64,000 nucleotides of DNA from Planctomycetota bacterium. Its GTDB lineage: Bacteria > Planctomycetota > UBA1135 > GCA-002686595. This document shows, one piece after another, positions 57,017-64,000 of the stretch (position 1 is its first letter; every line of letters starts with the position of its first letter). The notes beneath the pieces were generated by a model. That model worked only from the letters and a program-made list of their open reading frames with translations, ran no database searches and was not told where the DNA came from. The position numbers and the translations under genes were made by a program. Where the stretch lies: positions 1 to 64,000 of the forward strand of contig JAJDEW010000121.1 of assembly GCA_029259595.1 (NCBI GenBank), given 5' to 3'.

Positions 57017-60000
57017 ATGATAACGGGTTCTGTGGAAGCACCCGAACCCCGATTCGAGCGCCGGAAGACCCTGGGAACCGGAGCCAGCGCGCACGTCGAG
57101 CTGGTTCGCCTGCTGGACGAGCATGGCTCGCTGCCCGAAGGGACCGAGGTCGCCCGCAAGACCTTGCACCCCAAGCTGCGCGAGGACCCGGCCGCGACGC
57201 GCGCGCTCTTCTCGGAGGCGGACATCGCAGCCGCGGTCCGCGACCCGTCCCTGGTCCGCGTCCTGCACCGCGGCAAGGGCCCGGACGGTCCCTATCTGCT
57301 CTTGTCCTTCGTCGAAGGGCGCAGCCTGCGCGAGCTGATCGAGACGGACGGCCCGCTCCCGGAGCCCGCGGTTCGCGCCATCGCCCGCGAGCTGGCCGGC
57401 GCCCTCGCCACGCTCGCCGAGGCTGGCTACGCGCACGGGGACCTGAAGCCGGAGAACGTGCGCCTCGACGCGGCGGGACGCGCGGTCCTGCTCGACCTCG
57501 GCTTCGCCCGTCGACTCGAGGACGCGAGCGCCGGCCAGCCCGGCGCGGGCAGCCTCGCCTACCTCTCGCCCGAGCGCGCCCAGGGCGCTCCGCCCGGCCC
57601 CGAAGCCGACGTCTTCGCCCTCGGGGTCCTGGTCTACGAGCTCGCGACCGGCGTCCACCCCTTCGGCTACATTCCACAGGCCGGCGCGCGCCCACGACGC
57701 ATCGCGAGCTCGCTCGGCTTCGGCTCGTCGAGCGGCGAGCTCCTGCGGCGTTCGATCGAGATTCCGGGCGCGGACGAGCTCCTGGCGGCGATCTCGCGCG
57801 CGAAGGTCACGTCCCCCTCCCACTTCGCTCCCGAGCTCTCGCCGTTCTTCGATGCCCTCCTGGAGGAGATGCTCGCGCGCCCGCCGCAACTGCGCCCTGG
57901 CGCGCGCGAGCTCGTCGAACGGCTCGAGGAGGCCGAGGCCAGCGCGTGGTGGCGACAACACATCGACCCCGAGACGCCGCGCGAGGGCCCGACCCAACGC
58001 GAGGGCATCTACCTCACCCCCATGATCGGGCGAGAGCGCGAACTCGCGCTCCTGCAGGCCGCGCTCGAACAGGTGAGGACGCTCGATCCGCACGGCGACC
58101 GCCAGAGCTCGGTCGTCTGGCTGAGCGGGCCGGAGGGCAGCGGCAAGTGGCGCCTTGCCAGCGAGTTTGCCGCGCGCGCGCGGCGCAGTTCGGCACCTCC
58201 GCTGTATCTCTATGCGCGCTGGAACGAACCGGCCGAAGCCCTGCCGGCCGGCCTGCTCCTCGTCCTCCTGGCACGCTACCTCCTGCTCCCGACCGGCACC
58301 GCACCCGGTGAGCGCGAGGAAGAGCTCCTGCGCGAGCTGTTGCCTCCCGCGCTCGTACGAACGCTCCTGCGCGCACTGGACCCCGAGCGCACCGCGGCCA
58401 CGGAGGAATCCGTTCCGGCCGCGCTCGGCGCCTGGTTCGTCGCGCTCGGCAAGCGCCGTCCCCTGATCCTCTTCCTCGACGACCTGCACCTCGCCGGCGA
58501 GGAGTCGCTCGGCGCCATCTCGCACGTCCTCGAAGGTCTCGACTCGACGGCGACGCTCTGGATCCTCGGGGTTCGCGAGGATACGCCGCCGGCCCAGGCC
58601 GAGCTCCTCGATCGCTTGCGCCGCGCCGTGGACCACGCGCTCGACACGGGCGGCAGCGTGTCGGGGAATCGGATCTCTCTGGCGCCGCTCGGCGAGGCGG
58701 ACATCCAGGCGCTCGTCAACGAGACCTTCGAGAGCAGTGCCCCCCGACTGCGGTTGGGCACGGTCCTGTGGGAGAAGAGTCGGGGCAATCCCGGGCTCTT
58801 CGCCGAGACGCTGCGCGAGATGCTGCGACGCGGACATGCAGCCCCCGATGAATTCGGTCAGCTGAAGCTCTTCATTTCCCCCGACGAGATCCCGACACCG
58901 CGCTCCGTGGATCGCTTGATCGCCGAGCGCTTCGCAGCGCTGGAAGGCGACGACCGAACCTGGCTCGAACGCCTCTCCGTGGTCGGTGGGAAGATCGCTC
59001 CCGCCTTCCTGGTCCGTGCCTTCCCCCCCACGACGCGAGCGGAGATCGACACGGTCCTGGCGGGGCTCGTTCGCAGGGGCTGGCTCGTTCCACGCGGTGA
59101 CCGTTACCGGTTCGATCGCCCCGCCTTGCGCGAGGCCGTTTACCGCTCGCTCGCGCCGAGCCGCCGGCGGCACTTGCACCTCGCGGCCGCACACGGGCTC
59201 GAGCTGGAGGCCGCGAACCAGGCCGCCTCCGAGGACGACTTTCAGCACGCCTTCCACCTGCGCGCCGCTGGGGAACACGAAGAGCTCCTGGCCAACGTCC
59301 TTCCCCAGATCCAACGGCTCGAGCGTCGGGCTTCCTCCCACCGCATCGCCACGCTCGCCCGCTGGGGTCTCGAAGCCCAGGACGCGCTCGGCACGAATCG
59401 GCCCGAGGAGCGCGCGATGCTCCTGCGTTCGGCTTGCGACGCCGCCAACCGGCTCGGACGCCGCGACGAGGAGCGCCGTCTGCTCGATCGGATGATCGAC
59501 CTCTCGGCCGAGGTCGATCGCCCGGCCGACGCGGCTCTGCTCTACCTTCTCCACGGGCGTTACGCGATCGGCACCGGCCAGTACGGGCTGGCGCGCGGCA
59601 TGCTCCGCAACGCCAGCCAGCTCGCGCACGAAGCGAAGAGCCCAATGCTCGAGAGCGAGGCCCGCCGGCGCCTCTCGCGCGTCCAGGCCCAGATCGGCGA
59701 ACTGGCCGAGGCACGCCGCAACGCGAAGCGCGCCATCGCGCTCGCCGTCACCGAAAACCAGGAGGCCCTGGGCCTCATCGCGCTCGCACACGCGAAGCTG
59801 CTGGACGATGGGATCGAGGACGCGCTGCACGCGCTCGAGCGCGCCGGTGAGCTCATGCGGCAGGCGGCCGAACCACGCATCGGCATCCTGGCGACGCTGC
59901 ACCTCATGCGCGCCCGCGTGTGGCGCTCGTCCGGGCGCCTCCTGCGGTCGGCGCGTTCCGTGCGCCGGGCGATTCGCTTCGCAAAGCGCTCCGGCGAACG

Positions 60001-60595
60001 CTCCCTCGAGGCCGAAGCGCGCGCCCGACTCGGCATGCTCTACGTCGACTTCGAGCGCTTCGACGAGGCCGAAGCCCACCTGCGTGACGCCCTGTACCTG
60101 GCCGAAGAGATCGAGGACCGGCGCGGCAAGATCCTGGCTCGACTCTGGCTCGGGCTGCTCCTGTGGGAACGCGACGACCCCGGGGCCGAGGCCTCCGTAC
60201 GGCGCGCCACCGAGGAGGCCCGCGAGATCGCTTTCTACCGCGCCGAAGCCTTCGGCTTGGCGCTCCTGGCACGCATCCACATCCTGGAGGAAGGCTCCGA
60301 GCGCGTCCCGGACGCGGAAACGGAGAGCATCTCCGCCATGGAACTGCTCGACCGCCACGGCGCGGAGGTCGCGGACCGCATCATGGTCGCGGGAACACGC
60401 GCGCTGGTGCTGCGCCTGCAGGACCAGGAACGCAAGGCCGTGGAGATCGAACGCAAGCTCGAACGTCACGTCGCGCGTGGCAACCGGCGCTTGAAGGATG
60501 TCGACCTGCGCAAGCGCCAGCGCGATTACACGCGGCGCCTCACGCGCGCCGTGCTCTCCCAGGAGGGGCCCGTCTACCCCCACCAGGGAAACTGA
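57017..60595 (+). CDS. PknK-like Ser/Thr kinase with ATPase and TPR domains
   Basis: 1192 residues. Kinase domain about 15-310: GTGASAHV glycine loop, K48, HGDLKPEN (140-147, with D142, K144, N147), DLG (160-162) and LSPERA, consistent with an active kinase. Next an ATPase of the PknK/LAL type (about 335-700): P-loop GPEGSGKW at about 371-378, with Trp where Ser/Thr is expected, and Walker B LILFLDDLHLA. The C-terminal 450 residues are TPR-like helices. No transmembrane or DNA-binding domain. Its stop and that of the convergent next gene share the palindrome TGATCA. Confidence 0.85.
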   Translation: MITGSVEAPEPRFERRKTLGTGASAHVELVRLLDEHGSLPEGTEVARKTLHPKLREDPAATRALFSEADIAAAVRDPSLVRVLHRGKGPDGPYLLLSFVEGRSLRELIETDGPLPEPAVRAIARELAGALATLAEAGYAHGDLKPENVRLDAAGRAVLLDLGFARRLEDASAGQPGAGSLAYLSPERAQGAPPGPEADVFALGVLVYELATGVHPFGYIPQAGARPRRIASSLGFGSSSGELLRRSIEIPGADELLAAISRAKVTSPSHFAPELSPFFDALLEEMLARPPQLRPGARELVERLEEAEASAWWRQHIDPETPREGPTQREGIYLTPMIGRERELALLQAALEQVRTLDPHGDRQSSVVWLSGPEGSGKWRLASEFAARARRSSAPPLYLYARWNEPAEALPAGLLLVLLARYLLLPTGTAPGEREEELLRELLPPALVRTLLRALDPERTAATEESVPAALGAWFVALGKRRPLILFLDDLHLAGEESLGAISHVLEGLDSTATLWILGVREDTPPAQAELLDRLRRAVDHALDTGGSVSGNRISLAPLGEADIQALVNETFESSAPRLRLGTVLWEKSRGNPGLFAETLREMLRRGHAAPDEFGQLKLFISPDEIPTPRSVDRLIAERFAALEGDDRTWLERLSVVGGKIAPAFLVRAFPPTTRAEIDTVLAGLVRRGWLVPRGDRYRFDRPALREAVYRSLAPSRRRHLHLAAAHGLELEAANQAASEDDFQHAFHLRAAGEHEELLANVLPQIQRLERRASSHRIATLARWGLEAQDALGTNRPEERAMLLRSACDAANRLGRRDEERRLLDRMIDLSAEVDRPADAALLYLLHGRYAIGTGQYGLARGMLRNASQLAHEAKSPMLESEARRRLSRVQAQIGELAEARRNAKRAIALAVTENQEALGLIALAHAKLLDDGIEDALHALERAGELMRQAAEPRIGILATLHLMRARVWRSSGRLLRSARSVRRAIRFAKRSGERSLEAEARARLGMLYVDFERFDEAEAHLRDALYLAEEIEDRRGKILARLWLGLLLWERDDPGAEASVRRATEEAREIAFYRAEAFGLALLARIHILEEGSERVPDAETESISAMELLDRHGAEVADRIMVAGTRALVLRLQDQERKAVEIERKLERHVARGNRRLKDVDLRKRQRDYTRRLTRAVLSQEGPVYPHQGN

Positions 60596-61021
60596 TCAGC
60601 CACGCGCGCGCCGGCGCGAGATCTGGTGCACGACGTAGGCGACGATCCAAAGCAGAGAGCTCACGCCGTGCGTCCAGACAGCGGCGGTACGGGACCACTC
60701 GCTCGAAGCCGTCTGGACGACATAGCCCGAGACGATCATCGGCACGAAGACGCCGAACAAGACGAGTCCCGTCGAACGCCGAATCGCGAAGCCCGCGCGC
60801 ACGCGCTTCCAGACATGATCGCGCCAGAACAGTGCGCACGAGAAGACGAGCAGCGGCGCCAGCAGGATGTGCAGGTGCTGGAGATCCGGCTGCCAGGCGT
60901 GGTTCGTGATCGCGTAGGGATCGTCGGACTCCGCGAAGTAGCACATCCAACCGTAGACGAGGCCCGTGCCGCCGACGAGGGCGGTCGCGGAATGGGAGAG
61001 CCAGGCCTCGCCGCGGGTCAC
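60596..61021 (-). CDS. Four-helix histidine-rich membrane protein, possible cytochrome b
   Basis: 141 residues, four membrane segments (about 9-29, 50-70, 83-103 and 112-135). Histidines near helix ends (H10, H49, H51, H118, H132) could ligate b-type heme, as in DUF4405-like proteins. Overlaps the upstream FMN-binding gene by 4 bases, and that gene plus apbE suggest a redox role. The heme assignment is inferred from helix and histidine positions only. Confidence 0.55.
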   Translation of the reverse strand: MTRGEAWLSHSATALVGGTGLVYGWMCYFAESDDPYAITNHAWQPDLQHLHILLAPLLVFSCALFWRDHVWKRVRAGFAIRRSTGLVLFGVFVPMIVSGYVVQTASSEWSRTAAVWTHGVSSLLWIVAYVVHQISRRRARG

Positions 61022-61608
61022 TTCTTCGCGACGAGGGTCGAGAGCCGCCCTTCGTCCCAGGCGTGGACCGCGAGCACGCGACGGACCGCGTCGGTCGTGG
61101 CGCGCGAAGTCAGGGTAGCACCCGCCACGCCCCGGATTCCGGTCTTGAGGCCCAGCTCGGCATCGAGACCGCGCCCGATGAACTGGCCATACCAGCCTTC
61201 GCGCGGCAGGTATTCCTCCGGCTCACCGAAGGCGAGCACCTCGATCCGGCGAACCTTCGCCTGCGGGTCCACGACGATCATCAGCGTCTCGCGCAGGGTG
61301 CGAACGCGGTGCAGATCGAAGTAGGCGTAGCCCACGAGCTTGCCTTCCTTGCGCGCAACGTAGGGCCGAAAGACCCCGCCCAGGAGCTCGACCTTGGCGA
61401 GCTTCTCGATCGTCTCACGCTCCTCCTTCGAGAGGTAGATCGTGCGCTTTTCGATCTCGCACTCGGGGAAGGCGAGCTCGAGCGCCTCCGGCATCGTGAG
61501 GAAGACCTTGCTGCCGCCGGCCGCCAGCGGTCCGGCGACGGCGCCCTGCGCGCGGAGCGCGAAGATGCCGAGCAGAACGAGGGAGAGGAGGATGTTTCGA
61601 AGGTGCAT
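61018..61608 (-). CDS. Secreted FMN-binding domain protein
   Basis: 196 residues from the ATG at 61608, chosen because the signal peptide (LLSLVLLGIFALRAQGAVA) starts right there. A 21-codon extension to 61671 is less likely. FMN-binding domain with the attachment region VAGATLTS (161-168). In RnfG/NqrC the Thr of the GAT triplet carries FMN through a phosphoester bond made by ApbE; Thr165 corresponds, though Ala replaces the usual Ser/Thr before GAT. apbE is two genes upstream, supporting covalent flavinylation. Confidence 0.85.
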   Translation of the reverse strand: MHLRNILLSLVLLGIFALRAQGAVAGPLAAGGSKVFLTMPEALELAFPECEIEKRTIYLSKEERETIEKLAKVELLGGVFRPYVARKEGKLVGYAYFDLHRVRTLRETLMIVVDPQAKVRRIEVLAFGEPEEYLPREGWYGQFIGRGLDAELGLKTGIRGVAGATLTSRATTDAVRRVLAVHAWDEGRLSTLVAKK

Positions 61609-61635
61609 GTGGAGTGTCCTAGCTGTCCATCCGTC

Positions 61636-61669
61636 GCTTCCGCGAGACCTCGAGGGGCCTCGCGGAAGC
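61636..61669 (-). terminator. Strong 11-bp hairpin between porin and FMN-protein genes
   Basis: GCTTCCGCGAG (61636-61646) and CTCGCGGAAGC (61659-61669) form a perfect 11-bp stem with a 12-nt loop that itself contains the palindrome CCTCGAGG. It lies 44 bases past the porin stop and 28 before the FMN-protein start. It could terminate most transcripts after the porin or set mRNA decay so the two halves are expressed differently. No U-tract follows on the minus strand. Confidence 0.55.
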
Positions 61670-61713
61670 AAGGGATGACGGCGCGATGTCGCAGGAGCTC
61701 TTCAGCGGACTGC

Positions 61714-62979
61714 CTAGAAAACGAAGCCCATGGAGACCCGTACCTCGTCGTTGGCGAGGTCCCAGTCCTGGAATTCGAGCTTGAAGACGACCTGGTCGAT
61801 CGGCTGGACGTTGAGGCCCAGCGTCACGATCGATTCGTCGTTGGCCGGGCTCGAAGCGAAGCCGGTCGGAACGTCGGCCTGGGTGTCGATCCCCTCGTAG
61901 CGCACGTACGGCGTCACCGCGGCGCGGCTCTCGGGGGCGATGAGCGCCAGAATGTCGTAGCCGAGCTCGACATAGTGGCCCTCCAACGTCTCCCCCACCG
62001 AAGCGGCACCGACGAGGCCGCCGGCCGCGTTGAGAGCCGCGACGTCGTCGACTTCGGCCTGGGCCACGAGGGCGCGTACCGTGAAGCCGCGGTAGCGGAA
62101 GTCCGCATGGGCCTCGACGATCGTCGTGCTGGTGTCCCCGAGGCCGGCCTGGTTCTGCCCCGCGTCTCCGAAGTAGGCCGAAGCGCCGAGTACGAGGCCG
62201 GCAACGCCGCTCCAGTCGGTGCGCGCGACCAGCGCGAGATCCTCGGCCAGCGCTTCGCTACCAGCCTGGCGTCCGCCACGCAGGCCCGAGGCCGAGAAGC
62301 CCATCGCGTCGAAGCCGTTCATCAGGTAGGCGCGGTACGCGAAGTCGCCGGCCTCACCATGCACGCCGACGCCGTTCTCCCGCCAGGTCGAAGGCAGAAT
62401 GCGACGCTCGGTCTCCGGGCGTCCGACCGGAAGGAAGGTCGTCGGCTCGTGCAGCTCGTTCACGATCCCCATCGGTGTGAGCAGCAGCCCGGCGCGCAGG
62501 GCGACGTGTTCGCAGGCGAGCCAGTCGAGATAGGCGAATTCGGCCGACACGCTGCCGTTTTCCCCGGTCGAACCGTGCTCGAACTCGATCTCCGAGTTGA
62601 ACAGCCAGTTCTCGTCGAACTTGTATCCGAAGTAGAGGACGGTGCGGAGCGCGTCGAACTCGCTGGATCCCTTTCCGTTCGGATTCGAGTAGACGGCTTC
62701 GCCGTAGCCTCCGATCGAGAGGCCCTGGTTCTTGTTGTAGATCTTCGAGGCCGCCGGGCCCAGGCCGGGGCGCGAGGCTCCGATTGGCACGAACACGTCG
62801 CCGAAGGTGAGTCGCTCCGACTCTTCTCCGAGCACGTCGATGCGAGTCTTGAGTTCCTTGTTTTCGAGCTCGAGCCGCTGGACGCGGGCCTCGAGGTCGG
62901 AGCCCTGGGCGTTCGCCGCCGCGGCCCCCACGACCGCGGACACGACCAGATACGGGGGGATGAGGAAGGATCGCTTCAC
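61714..62979 (-). CDS. Outer-membrane porin with N-terminal coiled coil
   Basis: 421 residues, GTG start. Signal peptide (PPYLVVSAVVGAAAANA), then a short coiled coil (DLEARVQRLELENKELKTRI, 20 residues) as in several planctomycete and OprO/P-like porins. About 16 amphipathic strands follow, and the last residue is Phe (VSMGFVF), the usual outer-membrane insertion signal. Its start overlaps the apbE stop by 4 bases. It may let small electron acceptors or flavins through (inference). Confidence 0.82.
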   Translation of the reverse strand: MKRSFLIPPYLVVSAVVGAAAANAQGSDLEARVQRLELENKELKTRIDVLGEESERLTFGDVFVPIGASRPGLGPAASKIYNKNQGLSIGGYGEAVYSNPNGKGSSEFDALRTVLYFGYKFDENWLFNSEIEFEHGSTGENGSVSAEFAYLDWLACEHVALRAGLLLTPMGIVNELHEPTTFLPVGRPETERRILPSTWRENGVGVHGEAGDFAYRAYLMNGFDAMGFSASGLRGGRQAGSEALAEDLALVARTDWSGVAGLVLGASAYFGDAGQNQAGLGDTSTTIVEAHADFRYRGFTVRALVAQAEVDDVAALNAAGGLVGAASVGETLEGHYVELGYDILALIAPESRAAVTPYVRYEGIDTQADVPTGFASSPANDESIVTLGLNVQPIDQVVFKLEFQDWDLANDEVRVSMGFVF

Positions 62980-63992
62980 GGATTCTCTTTCTTGGTAAGG
63001 AGGACACCCGGGTCCAGGATCGTCAGACGATCGACGATGCCGTCGCTCGCCCGGGCGTGGAGGGTCGTGCCGTTCGTCTCGAGCACGAGCACCTCGATGC
63101 CCGCGTTGCGCTCGGCAAAGTCGAGGGCCGCGTCCGGACCGAGGACATACAGCCCGGTCGAGAGCGCATCGGCGGTCGTCGCGTCGGGAGCCCAGACCGT
63201 CAGGCTGCCGAAGTCCGGAGCAGGGCGTCCGGTACGGGGGTCGAGCAGGTGACCGAGGCGCTCCCCGTCGACGACGATGCCGCGCTCGCCGTTGCCGCTG
63301 GTCGCGCACGACCCGGAACGGACTTCGAAACGAAGCACCGCGTGCTCGCGTTCGGTGGGGTGCGCCAGTCCGTAAGCCAACCCGGGGCCGCCGTCGCCCT
63401 CCGCGTGCGAGCCCGGTCGTGTCCACGTTGCGAGCTGCCCCCCCAGGTCGAGCGTCGCTCGCAGGACCGCCGGCTCGGCGCGCAACACGTCGAGGGCCGC
63501 GTCGAGACCGACGCCCTTGCCGAAGGCCCCCTCTTCGAGCACGAAGTCCGCGTGACCGCGGCGCGCCGTCCAGCCATTTGGGCCAGACTCGAGCTCGAGC
63601 GCTTCGATTCCCGGTGCCGCCGCAAGGCGCGCCAGGACCGCGTCCGAAGGACGCTCGCCGCCCCCGGTCCGCAGCCCCCAGGCCGTCACCAGGGCACCGA
63701 CCCCGGGATCGAAGGCGCCCTGCGTCCGGAACGCGAGCTCGCGCGCGCGTCCCAGATCCGCGGCCAGCGCGGCCGAGATCCCCACCGGCGTCGCGACCGG
63801 CGCCCGGTTGAGGTGCGCGAGCTCGCTCGCGTCACTCCAGGTGCTGAGCCTCGTCTCGACCGCTTGCAGGGCGAGCAGGGCGCGCTCGCTCGCGGCCAGG
63901 CCCGCGGCGCGGTCCGTGACCTCGAGCAGGAGCGCGAAGCTCGTCCCCATGGCGAACAGGCGTCGCTCGACCTCGACCGTCTCGTCCGACAC
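62976..63992 (-). CDS. apbE: FAD:protein FMN transferase
   Basis: 338 residues from the GTG at 63992; the window ends 8 bases upstream with no stop, so the true start (and any signal peptide) may lie outside. ApbE features: FAMGTSFALLLEV at the N-terminus, DPGVGALVTAWGLRTGGG, a Gly-rich DLGGQLATW, HLLDPRTGRPAP and TTADALSTGLYVLG. ApbE transfers FMN from FAD to a Thr of a partner such as the FMN-binding protein two genes downstream. Coupled to the porin gene. Confidence 0.92.
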   Translation of the reverse strand: MSDETVEVERRLFAMGTSFALLLEVTDRAAGLAASERALLALQAVETRLSTWSDASELAHLNRAPVATPVGISAALAADLGRARELAFRTQGAFDPGVGALVTAWGLRTGGGERPSDAVLARLAAAPGIEALELESGPNGWTARRGHADFVLEEGAFGKGVGLDAALDVLRAEPAVLRATLDLGGQLATWTRPGSHAEGDGGPGLAYGLAHPTEREHAVLRFEVRSGSCATSGNGERGIVVDGERLGHLLDPRTGRPAPDFGSLTVWAPDATTADALSTGLYVLGPDAALDFAERNAGIEVLVLETNGTTLHARASDGIVDRLTILDPGVLLTKKENP

Positions 63993-64000
63993 TCCCGCCA

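Noticed and set aside
56717-60583. 1288-codon minus-strand frame
   Set aside because: Antisense of the kinase-ATPase gene; only the first part of the real cysS gene, in another frame, is coding here.

Overview
The window is GC-rich, densely coded bacterial chromosome. I find 46 protein-coding genes and no rRNA, tRNA, CRISPR array, insertion sequence or phage gene. Several traits together point to Planctomycetota: a fused AroD-AroE protein, a DUF1552 plus DUF1587/1592/1588/1585 cytochrome-like pair, a very long MoxR/DUF58/von Willebrand operon with squalene-cyclase-repeat proteins, a SpoVG with a zinc ribbon, and frequent GTG/TTG starts. No ribosomal RNA is present to confirm this, so the phylum call is an inference.

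Layout: 116-3163 (minus) carries aroK, a fused aroDE and a DUF2520 oxidoreductase. 3493-3951 (minus) is a zinc-ribbon SpoVG. 4040-6776 (minus) is the coupled set pssA-panC-ispE (phospholipid, pantothenate, isoprenoid). Divergent from it, 7036-10857 (plus) holds enolase, a small FtsB-like protein and a secreted beta-propeller protein.

11052-30580 (plus) is the main feature: a 19.5-kb run of 11 co-directional, mostly overlapping or abutting genes. They encode a MoxR AAA+ ATPase, a DUF58 protein, two membrane von Willebrand-factor-A proteins, a giant secreted double-propeller/TPR protein, a squalene-cyclase-repeat protein, a DUF4175-like membrane protein, a 945-residue secreted coiled coil, two small proteins and a second squalene-cyclase-repeat protein. 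The two repeat proteins end in the same residues, LPIFQR. This looks like an envelope machine with no assigned function and is the best candidate for an undescribed system.

30540-42941 (minus) is mixed housekeeping: LarE, a sugar nucleotidyltransferase, an FG-GAP lipoprotein, a gamma-carbonic-anhydrase-like protein, a CPBP membrane protease, ThiG, a HEAT-repeat protein, three pseudopilin-like genes, ThiS and an RlmI-like methyltransferase. 42965-46542 (minus) couples a HEAT/TPR protein to a sigma-54-type activator with atypical motifs. Divergent from it is nusA-infB-rbfA (46809-51326, plus). 51614-55401 is the DUF1552/DUF1592 pair. cysS (minus) and a PknK-like kinase-ATPase-TPR protein (plus) are divergent at about 57 kb.

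The right end (60596-63992, minus) is a compact flavin electron-transfer locus: ApbE, an outer-membrane porin, a secreted FMN-binding protein and a small histidine-rich membrane protein. A strong hairpin separates the first two genes from the last two. The probable logic is that ApbE flavinylates the FMN-domain protein, while the membrane protein supplies electrons or anchors the system.
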